From IDS-8 sp040902105 (GTDB lineage Bacteria > Pseudomonadota > Gammaproteobacteria > Steroidobacterales > Woeseiaceae), in contig JBBDXW010000053.1 of assembly GCA_040902105.1 (NCBI GenBank), forward strand, positions 38,316 through 102,315: 64,000 bases of DNA. Direction: 5' to 3'. The notes under the pieces were generated by a model. That model was not told the origin of the DNA, made no database searches, and saw only the letters and a program-made list of their open reading frames with translations. Numbering within the stretch: the stretch's first letter is position 1; each line of letters begins with the position of its first letter. Made by a program: the position numbers and the translations under genes. This document shows positions 17,294 to 26,573 of the stretch, in pieces.

Positions 17294-19972
17294 ATGAAGG
17301 ACAGCTTCGGCGCCCGTTCAATGCTTGACGTTGACGGCACGCAATACGAGATATACCGGCTCGACGCCGTCAAGGAGGGTCATGCCGACCGCCTGCCCTA
17401 CTCGCTCAAGATACTGCTGGAGAATCTGCTGAGGTACGAGGACGGGCGCGACGTCACACGGGACGATATCCTCGCGCTTGCCAACTGGGACCCGAAAGCC
17501 GAACCGGACACGGAAATTTCCTTCACGCCGAGCCGCGTGATACTGCAGGACTTCACCGGCGTGCCGGCGGTGGTGGATCTCGCAGCGATGCGCGATGCGG
17601 TCGTCAAACTGGGGGGCACGGCGGACCGGATCAATCCGCTCTCGCCGGCGGAACTCGTCATCGATCACTCCGTGCAGGTCGACCGCTACGGCGCCGCCAA
17701 TTCGCTCGACCTGAACAACAAGATCGAATTCAAACGCAATAAGGAGCGATACACGTTCCTGCGCTGGGGGCAGAGCGCGTTCGAGAACTTCAGGGTCGTG
17801 CCGCCGAATACCGGCATCGTGCACCAGGTCAATCTCGAATACCTGGGACGGGTCGTTTTCGACACGCGGCAGGATGGCAAGCGTGCCGCCTACCCGGACA
17901 CGCTGGTCGGCACCGATTCCCACACCACCATGATCAACGGCCTGGGCATTCTCGGCTGGGGTGTCGGCGGCATCGAGGCCGAGGCTGCGATGCTCGGTCA
18001 GCCGATTACGATGCTGATCCCGCAGGTGATCGGCTTCCGCCTGCGGGGCACGATGAAGGAAGGCACTACGGCCACGGACCTCGTGCTGACCGTAACCCAG
18101 ATGCTGCGTGAAAAAGGCGCCGTCGGCAAGTTCGTCGAGTTCTTCGGCGATGGCCTTGCGGACCTGCCGCTCGCCGACCGCGCCACGCTCGGCAACATGT
18201 CGCCGGAGTTCGGCAGCACCTGCGCCATTTTCCCGATCGATGGCGAAACGATCCGTTACCTCCAGCTGACCGGCCGCGATGCCGCGCACATTCGCCTGAT
18301 CGAGACTTACGCCAGGGAGCAGGGCCTGTGGCGTCACGAGGGTGAGGAACCCGCACAATACAGCGACCTGCTGGAACTGGATCTCGGCACTGTCGAACCC
18401 AGCATTGCCGGGCCGAAGCGCCCGCAGGATCGCATCGTTCTGAGCAAAGCCGACCGCCGTTTTCGCGCGCACCTTAAAGACGCGATCGCCGAGCGGGCCG
18501 AAGGCGGCACCGCTACCGCAATCCTGGACGGCGCGCCTGTGGAGATCCGGGACGGAGCGGTGCTCATCGCCGCGATCACGAGCTGCACCAATACCTCCAA
18601 TCCGGCCGTCATGATAGGAGCCGGGCTGCTCGCACGTAACGCAAAGGCGAAAGGCCTGAAATCGAAGCCCTGGGTCAAGACCAGTCTTGCTCCGGGATCG
18701 AAAGTCGTCACGGACTATCTGGAAAAAGCGGATCTGCTGGACGATCTCGAGGCGCTGGGTTTCTACACCGTCGGCTATGGCTGCACCACCTGCATCGGCA
18801 ATTCCGGTCCGCTCCTGCCCGAGATCGCGGACGCGGTAATGAAAGGCAATATCGTCGGCTGCGCCGTGTTGTCGGGCAACCGCAATTTCGAGGGCCGCAT
18901 TCATCCGATGGTGCAAATGAATTTTCTGGCGTCGCCGCCCCTCGTCGTTGCCTACGCGCTTGCCGGAACCATGGACCTGAACCTGTTCAGCGGTGCGCTC
19001 GGTAATGACGCCGAAGGCAAGCCGGTTTATCTGCGGGACATCTGGCCAAGCCAGAAAGAAATCCAGGAGTTCATTGCCCTGAACATCGATTCAGGCATGT
19101 TCAAATCGAGTTACGGCAGTGTGTTTGCCGGCGATGAGAACTGGAACAGTCTCGACGTTCCGGGCGGCGAGATTTATAGCTGGGATCCGGACTCGACATA
19201 CGTCAAGAATCCACCCTATTTTGACGGCATGACACTGGAGACGCAGCCGCTCGAAGATATTCGCAGTGCACGGGTCCTCGCACTTCTCGGGGACTCGGTG
19301 ACGACAGACCATATTTCTCCCGCCGGCAGCATTGCCGCCGACAGTCCCGCAGCCAGATACCTGCGCGAGCAAGGCGTCGAAACGGTCGACTTCAACTCCT
19401 ACGGTTCGCGCCGCGGCAATCACGAAGTCATGATGCGCGGGACGTTTGCAAACATCCGCCTGCGCAACCAGCTTGCGCCCGGCACCGAGGGCGGCTGGAC
19501 GCGGCACCAGCCGAGCGGCGACCAGATGTCGATTTACGACGCATCGCTGCGCTACCAGGAGGACGGTGTCCCGCTGGTGGTTATCGCCGGTAGCGAATAC
19601 GGTTCCGGCTCATCCCGCGACTGGGCGGCCAAAGGCACGCTTCTGCTCGGCGTCAAGGCAGTCATTGCCGTCAGCTTCGAACGCATCCACCGCTCGAACC
19701 TGATCGGGATGGGCGTCTTGCCGTTGCAATTCCTGGATGGCGACAGCGCTGAAAGCCTCGGCCTGACCGGCCAGGAAGTGTTCGACATCAGGGGCCTCGC
19801 AAACGCAAAGTCACGCACGGTAGAGGTGACGGCGACCAAGGCGGACGGCACAGAGTCCCGCTTCGAGGCGCGGGTCCGAATCGATACGCCCAAGGAACGC
19901 GACTATTTCGAGCACGGCGGGATTCTTCACTACATGTTGCGCCAGCTTGCAAGCCGCGCCGAAGCCGCTTGA
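17294..19972 (+). CDS. acnA: aconitate hydratase AcnA
   Basis: Monomeric [4Fe-4S] aconitase of the IRP1/AcnA type, isomerising citrate and isocitrate in the TCA cycle. It has 892 residues, full length. Cluster cysteines are in TSCTNTSNP and in GYGCTTCIGNSG (two Cys). The N-terminal substrate segments LQDFTGVPAVVDLAAMRDA and VGTDSHTTMINGLG are intact, as is the swivel domain with SEYGSGSSRDWAAKG. It has a good AGAAAG-type ribosome site and about 190 bases of upstream DNA holding a paired palindrome. With fumC and sucAB-lpd, this window holds several TCA genes in separate units. Confidence 0.97.
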   Translation: MKDSFGARSMLDVDGTQYEIYRLDAVKEGHADRLPYSLKILLENLLRYEDGRDVTRDDILALANWDPKAEPDTEISFTPSRVILQDFTGVPAVVDLAAMRDAVVKLGGTADRINPLSPAELVIDHSVQVDRYGAANSLDLNNKIEFKRNKERYTFLRWGQSAFENFRVVPPNTGIVHQVNLEYLGRVVFDTRQDGKRAAYPDTLVGTDSHTTMINGLGILGWGVGGIEAEAAMLGQPITMLIPQVIGFRLRGTMKEGTTATDLVLTVTQMLREKGAVGKFVEFFGDGLADLPLADRATLGNMSPEFGSTCAIFPIDGETIRYLQLTGRDAAHIRLIETYAREQGLWRHEGEEPAQYSDLLELDLGTVEPSIAGPKRPQDRIVLSKADRRFRAHLKDAIAERAEGGTATAILDGAPVEIRDGAVLIAAITSCTNTSNPAVMIGAGLLARNAKAKGLKSKPWVKTSLAPGSKVVTDYLEKADLLDDLEALGFYTVGYGCTTCIGNSGPLLPEIADAVMKGNIVGCAVLSGNRNFEGRIHPMVQMNFLASPPLVVAYALAGTMDLNLFSGALGNDAEGKPVYLRDIWPSQKEIQEFIALNIDSGMFKSSYGSVFAGDENWNSLDVPGGEIYSWDPDSTYVKNPPYFDGMTLETQPLEDIRSARVLALLGDSVTTDHISPAGSIAADSPAARYLREQGVETVDFNSYGSRRGNHEVMMRGTFANIRLRNQLAPGTEGGWTRHQPSGDQMSIYDASLRYQEDGVPLVVIAGSEYGSGSSRDWAAKGTLLLGVKAVIAVSFERIHRSNLIGMGVLPLQFLDGDSAESLGLTGQEVFDIRGLANAKSRTVEVTATKADGTESRFEARVRIDTPKERDYFEHGGILHYMLRQLASRAEAA

Positions 19973-20045
19973 CCCGGCGTCCGGCGACCGGGAACTGCTA
20001 GACTCAGTGACCCGATCAGGGACGCATGGCTAACAGAGTCGTCTG

Positions 20046-21056
20046 ATGATATTCAAGCGCAAGAGTGACGGCAGCGCCGCCGCGCAAAGACCGCTATGGG
20101 TCAAGGTCTCGGCCGGCGCCGCGGCAATGCTCGCCGTCCTGCTGATAGGACTCGCTGTGTACTGGTCACGCGAGCCGGAAATTTTCTGGGTCAACGAGCG
20201 GCCGGACAACGAGCGTACCGTGGTCGGTTACTCGACCGTGGACTCACTGGTCCGGGTGGCCGAAACCATGCTCGACAAGCCAGGCGGCTATCTGAGCAAC
20301 GACATCATGCCACCCGGCGTTTTCCTGGATAACATTCCCAACTGGGAATTCGGCGTCCTGCAACAGATGCGCGATCTCGCCCGCGTCATTCGTAACGACT
20401 ACAGCCGCAGTCAGTCGCAGTCCAAGGAAGATACCGACGTCGCGACCGCCGAGCCGAAATTCTTTTTCGACAACGATTCCTGGATACTCCCGCCATCGGA
20501 GTCGGAATATCGGAACGCCATGCAGGGCTTCGAGCGTTATCGTGACAGGCTTTCGGGCATCGGCGGGTCTGACGCCCAGTTCTACGCCCGGGCGGACAAT
20601 CTCAGGGAATGGCTCGCGCAGGTCGAAAAACGACTTGGCAGCCTGACGCGGCGTCTCGGCGACAGCGTTGCGGCAGACGTCATCAACACGGACCTGGCCG
20701 GCGAGCGGTCAGCCGCGGCTACTTCGGAATTGACCGATTACGTCGCTGCCAAGACGTCCTGGTTCGAGATTGACGACGTTTTTTTTGAAGCGCGCGGCAC
20801 GGCCTGGGCGCTGGTGCATTTTTTCCGCGCAGCCGAATTCGATTTTGCCCAAGTGCTGTCGGACAAGAACGCCGCGGTAAGCGTCCGCCAGATCATTCGC
20901 GAACTCGAGGCCAGCGTTCAGCCGCTGCGATCTCCTGTGGTGCTCAACGGAGGCGGTTTCGGTCTTTTCGCAAATCACTCGCTGGTGATGGCGAACTACC
21001 TGGCGCGCGCCAACGCAGCCGTGATCAATCTGAGGGAACTGCTGGACCAGGGATGA
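20046..21056 (+). CDS. DUF2333 family membrane-anchored protein
   Basis: Conserved gammaproteobacterial protein of 336 residues. One N-terminal transmembrane helix (about residues 24-45, VSAGAAAMLAVLLIGLAVY) follows a basic cytoplasmic tail, and the rest is predicted extracytoplasmic. Family-like blocks are GYSTVDSLVRVAETMLDKPGGYLSND, read across, and NWEFGVLQQMRDLARVIRND. An acidic disordered patch lies near residue 120. The function is unknown. It begins 74 bases after acnA and is convergent with the next gene. Confidence 0.85.
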   Translation: MIFKRKSDGSAAAQRPLWVKVSAGAAAMLAVLLIGLAVYWSREPEIFWVNERPDNERTVVGYSTVDSLVRVAETMLDKPGGYLSNDIMPPGVFLDNIPNWEFGVLQQMRDLARVIRNDYSRSQSQSKEDTDVATAEPKFFFDNDSWILPPSESEYRNAMQGFERYRDRLSGIGGSDAQFYARADNLREWLAQVEKRLGSLTRRLGDSVAADVINTDLAGERSAAATSELTDYVAAKTSWFEIDDVFFEARGTAWALVHFFRAAEFDFAQVLSDKNAAVSVRQIIRELEASVQPLRSPVVLNGGGFGLFANHSLVMANYLARANAAVINLRELLDQG

Positions 21057-21077
21057 TAGCGGGGCGGTTAATATTTT

Positions 21078-21833
21078 TTAGTATATGCCCATCCAGCCGG
21101 GAACGCGGCGCCAGCTTTCCGTGAGCTTCCTGTCGAGGCGCTCGTAGTCCGGTTCGAACTGCCCGACCAGTTTCCAGAAGCGTTTCGAATGATTCATATG
21201 GCGGCCGTGACAGAGCTCGTGGATCATGAGATAGCGCGCGACCTTGGGTTGGAGGAACAGCAGGCATAGATTCAGGCTGATCGTTCCCGTGCCGCTGCGG
21301 CTGCCCCAGCAGGTACGTTGCGCCCTGATCTGACTTTTCCTGTACGGAGTATTCATCAGGAACGACAGCGCGCGCAGTCGTGGCTCCAGTTCCTCCTTCG
21401 CAACGGCAGCAAGGCAACGGCGCAACGCTTCGACGCACAGTTTCTCGTCCTCGATGCGGCCCGTCAGCACGATTCGACAGCCGCTCAATCCATAGCGAAC
21501 CGATGTCGCGCCCGGCGTCGACTGGTATCGCACCGTCAGCTTCCTCCCGACGGCGGATAACCAGATGGTATCGGGGAGTGCGAACGGCTCATTCGCGTGA
21601 TCGACGGCGAACGATTCACGCGCGTCGCGAATCCAGGTGGCGTTGTCCTTGACGAACGCCTCGACTTCGGCGGCTCGGGTCCGGCGCGGAACGACCACTT
21701 CCACGCGACCGCCCGGAAATACCTTGATCGTGAGACGTTTGGCCCTGGCGCTCTTGCGCACTGAAAAGCCCGGCACGTTGCCGGGCTCAGGCGCTTCCGG
21801 AAAAAGCGTCAGTTGACGTTTGGTCGATCGCAC
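21078..21833 (-). CDS. YgjP-like (DUF45) metallopeptidase-fold protein
   Basis: Protein of 251 residues in the YgjP/SprT-like group, with a zinc-site helix HELCHGRHMNHSKRFW (HExxH and a downstream His) near the C-terminus. It is preceded by the family segment CWGSRSGTGTISLNLCLL. The N-terminal half matches SARAKRLTIKVFPGGRVEVVVP. Some members have been reported as UTP pyrophosphatases, while the fold suggests metal-dependent proteolysis; the activity here is open. Stand-alone and convergent with the DUF2333 gene. Confidence 0.87.
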   Translation of the reverse strand: MRSTKRQLTLFPEAPEPGNVPGFSVRKSARAKRLTIKVFPGGRVEVVVPRRTRAAEVEAFVKDNATWIRDARESFAVDHANEPFALPDTIWLSAVGRKLTVRYQSTPGATSVRYGLSGCRIVLTGRIEDEKLCVEALRRCLAAVAKEELEPRLRALSFLMNTPYRKSQIRAQRTCWGSRSGTGTISLNLCLLFLQPKVARYLMIHELCHGRHMNHSKRFWKLVGQFEPDYERLDRKLTESWRRVPGWMGIY

Positions 21834-21874
21834 CCGGCTATTCTAGCCGGAATTCCTCCAACCTGAAGCCGTCC

Positions 21875-21909
21875 CGTAGCGGTGCCCGCCGTAGCGGTGC
21901 CGGCACCGG
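21875..21909. repeat. doubled cgtagcggtgcc motif with 14-base palindrome
   Basis: The 12-mer occurs at 21875-21886 and 21890-21901, and the second copy runs into a perfect palindrome cggtgccggcaccg (21896-21909). It sits directly after the stop of the VNG-repeat gene and may act as a small terminator hairpin. The motif resembles the tandem copy at 6771-6794. Confidence 0.5.
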
Positions 21910-21916
21910 CACCGAG

Positions 21917-22639
21917 TCAGGGGCGCTCGCCGCTGAAGCGAACCGCGTCGTCCAGGGTCATGACGCCGCTGACGCCGCCGACCTCGGCGGTTTCGCTGAT
22001 ATAGAGTTCAACTTCGCGCTCCAGCCTGATTTCGCCCTGCACCCGTGCCCCGGGGCCGATGACGATGCGCGGCTTGCGGCTGCTGGTACTCCAGTTGCCG
22101 CCGTTAGGCTCCTGGACGACGAGATCGCCTGTAAGGGTTGCGTTCCCCGACAAGGTAACGTCACCGTTGACGGTGGTGAGATCGCCGCCGATCCCCGCTC
22201 CACTGATTTCAATCTCGCCATTGACGTTACTGACATCGGAGCTGACTGAGGATCCCGGTGTCAGGCTGATTCGACCGTTGACCACGTCAACTTCGCCGTC
22301 GATGGTCGAGTTCTCACCGACGCTGATCGAACCGTTGACGCTGCTCAGACCTCGCGCACTCACGCCGGAGCCGACTCGGACGCTGCCGTTCACCGTCTCG
22401 GCGACCTCGATTCTCGCGTTATCGTCGATCCGAATCGCGCCGTTGACCGTTTCGAGATCGCCGTTGACGATTGCCTCGCTGCCCACGGTGATGCTGCCGT
22501 TCAGGGTCGAATGACCCTTGCTTTCGCTGCCGGCTTCGACCTTGATGCTCTTGTTCAAGTTGAAGCCCTGCGCCGGAGCGACCAGAGCGAGCGCGAGAAA
22601 TCCCGCGGCTATCGATGCAAGTGTGCGTTTTGTGAGCAT
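21917..22639 (-). CDS. exported VNG-repeat protein (bactofilin-like beta-helix)
   Basis: Exported protein of 240 residues. After a signal peptide (about 1-27, ending APAQG) come about seven tandem units of roughly 19 residues, each centred on x-V/L-N-G: TLNGSITVG, TVNGAIRID, TVNGSVRVG, SVNGSISVG, VVNGRISLT, NVNGEIEIS, TVNGDVTLS. Such periodic short hydrophobic repeats suit a right-handed beta-helix, as in bactofilins and polymer-forming cytoskeletal proteins. Bactofilins, however, are cytoplasmic, while this has a clear signal sequence. GAGGA lies eight bases before ATG 22639. It is divergent from an ABC exporter. The function is unknown. Confidence 0.83.
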   Translation of the reverse strand: MLTKRTLASIAAGFLALALVAPAQGFNLNKSIKVEAGSESKGHSTLNGSITVGSEAIVNGDLETVNGAIRIDDNARIEVAETVNGSVRVGSGVSARGLSSVNGSISVGENSTIDGEVDVVNGRISLTPGSSVSSDVSNVNGEIEISGAGIGGDLTTVNGDVTLSGNATLTGDLVVQEPNGGNWSTSSRKPRIVIGPGARVQGEIRLEREVELYISETAEVGGVSGVMTLDDAVRFSGERP

Positions 22640-22837
22640 TTTGTGGTTCCTCTGAAGCTGGTTCGGACAGTATCCGGGAGGCGGCTGCCCCCTGGTTCCG
22701 TCAATGGTTCGGTTATTCATTCAGATGCCTGTCGTCGGCAAAAGGTTGAAAAGCCGGGATCGATGTCTCCCTGCCGCTATGCGGCTCCGGAGGCAGCAGG
22801 TACCCTAGGGGCACTTTTTGCCGCCGATACCCTGTCG

Positions 22838-23722
22838 ATGCGAACCGTGCTCGAGGCGCGAAACCTCGTCAAGCAATATCCCGGCGTGCTTGCCGTGGAC
22901 AACGTCAGTTTCTCGGTCCGCGAGGGGACCTGCTTCGGGCTGCTCGGCCCGAACGGCGCCGGCAAGACGACCACCGTTGAAATAATCGAGGGGGTGACGC
23001 CACCGAGTGCCGGCGAAATTTTTTATTTCGGTGAGCCGACCGGCCGCCGCTTTCGTGAAGAGGCAGGCATTCAGTTTCAGCACACGGCACTGCAGGACTT
23101 CCTGACCGTGCGGGAGACCATCCGGCTATTTCAGAGCCTGTACGACCGTAAAGCCGATCTTGATCGCATCATCGAGGAGTGCTCGCTCGGTGACCTGGTC
23201 GATCGGGACAACCGCAAACTTTCGGGCGGACAGCGCCAGCGCCTGCTGCTTGCGGTCGCGCTCGTCAACCGCCCCAGGCTGATATTTCTCGACGAGCCGA
23301 CCACCGGGCTCGACCCGCAGGCCAGGCGAAACTTCTGGGAGCTGATGAAACGCATCCGTGCGAAAGGAACAACCCTCGTTCTGACGACGCACTACATGGA
23401 CGAAGCCCAGGTACTGTGCGACGAGATCGCGATCATGGACGCCGGCAGAATCATCGTTCAGGGTAACCCCGATGCACTGTTGCGACACCAGTACCCCAAC
23501 GTCGTCATCGAACTGCCCCTGGAGGACGTCAGCGGCGACCTCGAAAGCATCGAACACCGCGTGCTCGAAACCCAGGGCGTCATCGAAGTCTCGACCAACG
23601 ACGTGAACACGACCCTGCGGGACCTCGCCACCCATGTTACCGGCTTGAACCGCCTCAAAATCCGTCAGCCGAATCTCGAAGATCTCTTTCTGGATCTGAC
23701 CGGGCATTCCTTGCGGACGTGA
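22838..23722 (+). CDS. ABC transporter ATP-binding protein
   Basis: Nucleotide-binding subunit of 294 residues for an ABC-2 type exporter. It has Walker A GPNGAGKTT (about 37-45), the Q-loop in QFQHTALQDFLT, signature LSGGQRQRLLLA, Walker B RLIFLDEPTTGLD and the H-loop LTTHYMDEA. A C-terminal extension typical of DrrA/NatA-like subunits follows. I chose ATG 22838 because the ABC fold begins there; the frame is open far upstream but without family residues. The permease gene follows after 81 bases. The cargo is not predictable. Confidence 0.92.
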   Translation: MRTVLEARNLVKQYPGVLAVDNVSFSVREGTCFGLLGPNGAGKTTTVEIIEGVTPPSAGEIFYFGEPTGRRFREEAGIQFQHTALQDFLTVRETIRLFQSLYDRKADLDRIIEECSLGDLVDRDNRKLSGGQRQRLLLAVALVNRPRLIFLDEPTTGLDPQARRNFWELMKRIRAKGTTLVLTTHYMDEAQVLCDEIAIMDAGRIIVQGNPDALLRHQYPNVVIELPLEDVSGDLESIEHRVLETQGVIEVSTNDVNTTLRDLATHVTGLNRLKIRQPNLEDLFLDLTGHSLRT

Positions 23723-23803
23723 GCGAGGCTTCTCCGCTTTTGACGCTGTGCCGTTCATGAATCATGCTGCGTCGGTGGTGCTGATAGAGAGGGCAACTGC
23801 CTG

Positions 23804-24823
23804 ATGTTGAAGCGCATTTACGCGATTTTTCACGCGCGAAATCTCGAGTTCGTGCGCGACCGCAGCTCATTGAGCTGGAACATCATCCTGCCGATCGCCC
23901 TGATGTTCGGTTTGTCGTTTATCTTCGGTGGGGGCACGCGAGCCCAGTATACGGTCGGAGTGCTGCAGGCAAATGAGGAAATCGAAACCGTCAGCGACCC
24001 GTTTCTCGAGACGCGTTTCATCCGGTTCGTGCCGGTACCGGACGTCGACGACGGCATGGCGAAGATCGCGCGCCATCAGCTCGACCTGCTGGTCCGTCTG
24101 GAGCCGCCACGCCAGTACTGGATCAATCCGGAATCGTCCAAGGGCTACTTTGTAGAGTTTGCCTTGCTGCAATCCGCCGGCAACCAGAAAATCGAGCAGG
24201 CGCAGATCAGCGGAGAGGCGGTTCGCTATGTCGACTGGGTGTTGCCGGGCATCCTCGGCATGAACATGATGTTCAGCTGCTTGTTCGGCGTCGGTTACGT
24301 TGTCGTACGTTACCGGAAGAATGGATTTCTCAAGCGGTTGCGTGCGACACCGTTGCGAGCGTTCGAGTTCGTAACGGCCCAGGTTGCATCGAGGCTTTTG
24401 CTGATCGTCAGCATTACGGCCTTTGTCTATGCCGGCACCAGTTATTTCCTCGAGACGCGGATGGATGGCAATTATTTCACGCTCCTGACGATCACCGTGA
24501 TCGGCGCGATCAGTCTGATCTCGATGGGTCTGATGGTTGCGGCGCGCGTCACCAGCGAGGAGCTGGCAGGAGGGCTTCTGAACCTCGTGACGTGGCCCAT
24601 GGTGATGTTGTCCGGCGTCTGGTTTTCGCTCGAGGGCGCCAATGAGTGGGTGCGGCAGGTCGCGAGAATATTTCCGCTGACACACGTCCTCGATGCGGCG
24701 CGCGCTGTCATGATCGACGGCGCCGCATTTCGCGAGGTCCTGCCGCAAGTGGTGGTGCTGTGCATTATGAGTGCGGTGTTTCTCGCGGTGGCCGCCATGA
24801 TCTTCCGCTGGCGCCCCCGTTAG
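23804..24823 (+). CDS. ABC-2 type permease
   Basis: Membrane subunit of 339 residues paired with the ATP-binding protein upstream. The first helix (WNIILPIALMFGLSFIFGGG) is followed by a large extracytoplasmic loop (about 50-160), then five helices clustered in the C-terminal half (VLPGILGMNMMFSCLFGVGY through VVVLCIMSAVFLAVAAMIF). This layout is typical of ABC-2/YhgE-like exporters. The end is 25 bases before tatD. The substrate is unknown. Confidence 0.9.
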   Translation: MLKRIYAIFHARNLEFVRDRSSLSWNIILPIALMFGLSFIFGGGTRAQYTVGVLQANEEIETVSDPFLETRFIRFVPVPDVDDGMAKIARHQLDLLVRLEPPRQYWINPESSKGYFVEFALLQSAGNQKIEQAQISGEAVRYVDWVLPGILGMNMMFSCLFGVGYVVVRYRKNGFLKRLRATPLRAFEFVTAQVASRLLLIVSITAFVYAGTSYFLETRMDGNYFTLLTITVIGAISLISMGLMVAARVTSEELAGGLLNLVTWPMVMLSGVWFSLEGANEWVRQVARIFPLTHVLDAARAVMIDGAAFREVLPQVVVLCIMSAVFLAVAAMIFRWRPR

Positions 24824-24848
24824 TGGTTTCGTGTACGGTCACGACGGC

Positions 24849-25640
24849 ATGAGCCTGGACCTGATCGACATCGGCGCGAACCTGACGCACGACAGCTTCG
24901 ACGCGGATCGGGACGCGGTTATCGAGCGGGCCCTGGCCTGCGGGGTTCGCCGCATGATCGTGACCGGCAGCAGCGAGCAAGGCAGTCGCGATGCCGCAGG
25001 CCTCGCCGAAAGCCGGCCTGGCCTCCTGTACGCGACCGCGGGCGTGCATCCCCACCACGCAAGCGAGTACACGCCGGAAGTCAACGATACCTTGCTGCAA
25101 CTCCTGCAAAGGGACAGCGTGGTAGCGGTCGGCGAATGCGGCCTCGATTATTTCCGTGACTTCTCGCCGCGTCCGGCACAGCGGGACGCGTTTCAGGCGC
25201 AGCTCGAACTCGCGGTAGCGTGCAGGCTGCCGGTTTTCCTGCACCAGCGCGACGCACACGCCGACTTCGTCTCGATACTGCGCCCCATGTTGCACCGAAT
25301 CTCCGGAGGCGTAGCGCATTGCTTCACCGGTGATGCGGCCGCGCTTCGCGAATACCTGGGAATGGGGCTCTATATCGGCGTCACCGGCTGGATCTGTGAC
25401 GAACGGCGTGGCGAGGCGCTGCGGCGCCTCGCGACGGACATTCCGCTCGACCGCATCATGATCGAGACGGATGCTCCCTACCTGCTGCCGAGGACGCTCG
25501 ATCCAAAGCCTGCAACGCGACGCAACGAACCGATGTACTTGCGGGAAGTCCTTCGGGTGTTCGCCGAAGCGAGCGGCAGGTCCGAGAAGACCGTTGCGCA
25601 AGCAGCGACCGGGAACGCCGAACGCCTGTTCGGCATGTGA
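24849..25640 (+). CDS. tatD: TatD family metal-dependent hydrolase
   Basis: TIM-barrel metal hydrolase of 263 residues. TatD proteins are Mg-dependent 3'-5' exonucleases/DNases involved in DNA repair. Metal ligands appear in order: the family's first His-x-His is replaced by an Asn-Leu-Thr-His segment (DIGANLTHDSFD), then AGVHPHHASEY, GECGLDYFRDFS, FLHQRDAHADF, AHCFTGD and IETDAPYLLPR. I took ATG 24849 as the start because the domain begins there. It is probably co-transcribed with the ABC pair. Confidence 0.92.
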   Translation: MSLDLIDIGANLTHDSFDADRDAVIERALACGVRRMIVTGSSEQGSRDAAGLAESRPGLLYATAGVHPHHASEYTPEVNDTLLQLLQRDSVVAVGECGLDYFRDFSPRPAQRDAFQAQLELAVACRLPVFLHQRDAHADFVSILRPMLHRISGGVAHCFTGDAAALREYLGMGLYIGVTGWICDERRGEALRRLATDIPLDRIMIETDAPYLLPRTLDPKPATRRNEPMYLREVLRVFAEASGRSEKTVAQAATGNAERLFGM

Positions 25641-25691
25641 GCGTTACGAAAACTGCGCGCAAGGCCGCTCGCGAGCATTTGTCGTTCCTGA

Positions 25692-25700
25692 TGTTATACT
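25692..25700 (+). promoter_or_regulatory. extended -10 promoter candidate for the DUF1538 operon
   Basis: TGTTATACT combines a TG with a near-consensus -10 (TATACT) 139 bases before the first DUF1538 gene. No strong -35 is seen, as is common for extended -10 promoters. Confidence 0.4.
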
Positions 25701-25838
25701 GATTTCGATCCCGGCACGTTATGTTACCTTCGGACATGGGGCGAGCGCCTGAGTCACAACAAGAATCGCAACTCATTCATTCATCGCGCGCGGCGTTGCC
25801 CGGCCGCATTCGTACGTTTTCCACCGTAGAGAGGCGCG

Positions 25839-26573
25839 ATGGCACTGTTATGGCGCATGACGCTGGGCAGCATCAGGGACCTCACTCCGGTCGTGCTGGT
25901 GATCGTTTTTTTCCAGGTTGTCGTGCTGCAGCAGCCGGCGGGCGAGCTGTTAGGGCTGCTTGAGGGTGCTCTCCTCGTCCTGGTCGGTCTCACGCTGTTC
26001 GTCTATGGCCTGGAACTGGCCCTCTTTCCACTCGGCGACGCGCTTGCTTATGCGCTGGCGCAGAAAGGCAGCTTCCTGTGGCTCGTCCTCTTCGCGTTTC
26101 TGCTGGGATTCGGCTCGACCATTGCGGAACCCGCGTTGACCGCTGTGGCTGCCGAAGCCGCCAAAGCCGCGGCGGACGGAGGTTCCATTGCCGGCACCGT
26201 TGCAGCCAAAGCGAAGTATGCGCTTGGGCTACGGCTAATGGTCGGCCTGTCCGTCGGGGTGGCGCTGATCCTCGGAGTCAGCCGCATCATCTTCAACTGG
26301 TCGTTACCGTTAATGGTTATCAGCGGCTACGTCATCGTTATTGTCATTACCTTCTTTGCTCCGCCTGAAACAGTCGGTATCGCGTACGACTCCGGCGGCG
26401 TTACGACATCGGTCATTACCGTTCCCCTTGTAACCGCCCTCGGCATCGGGCTTGCATCGTCCCTGGCAGGACGAAACCCGATCAGTGACGGTTTCGGCAT
26501 GATCGCGCTGGTGCTTCTTACGCCGACGATTTTCGTCATGGCCTACGGTACGTTGCTCGCATGGATCCGATAG
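25839..26573 (+). CDS. DUF1538 integral membrane protein, subunit 1
   Basis: Polytopic membrane protein of 244 residues with about seven hydrophobic helices. Two signature blocks stand out: LGFGSTIAEPALTAVA after the third helix and YDSGGVTTSVITVP near residue 180. Both recur in the next gene (FGAAIAEPALLAVA; YDTGGVSTTVVTVP). The paired small-residue/acidic blocks look like re-entrant or discontinuous helices of a transporter core, which is inference. GAGAGG precedes the ATG. The 3' end overlaps the next gene by 13 bases. The function is not established to my knowledge. Confidence 0.87.
   Translation: MALLWRMTLGSIRDLTPVVLVIVFFQVVVLQQPAGELLGLLEGALLVLVGLTLFVYGLELALFPLGDALAYALAQKGSFLWLVLFAFLLGFGSTIAEPALTAVAAEAAKAAADGGSIAGTVAAKAKYALGLRLMVGLSVGVALILGVSRIIFNWSLPLMVISGYVIVIVITFFAPPETVGIAYDSGGVTTSVITVPLVTALGIGLASSLAGRNPISDGFGMIALVLLTPTIFVMAYGTLLAWIR

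Noticed and set aside
17318..18916. A 532-codon open frame opposite acnA
   Set aside because: Antisense to a full-length aconitase with all cluster cysteines; no domain visible.
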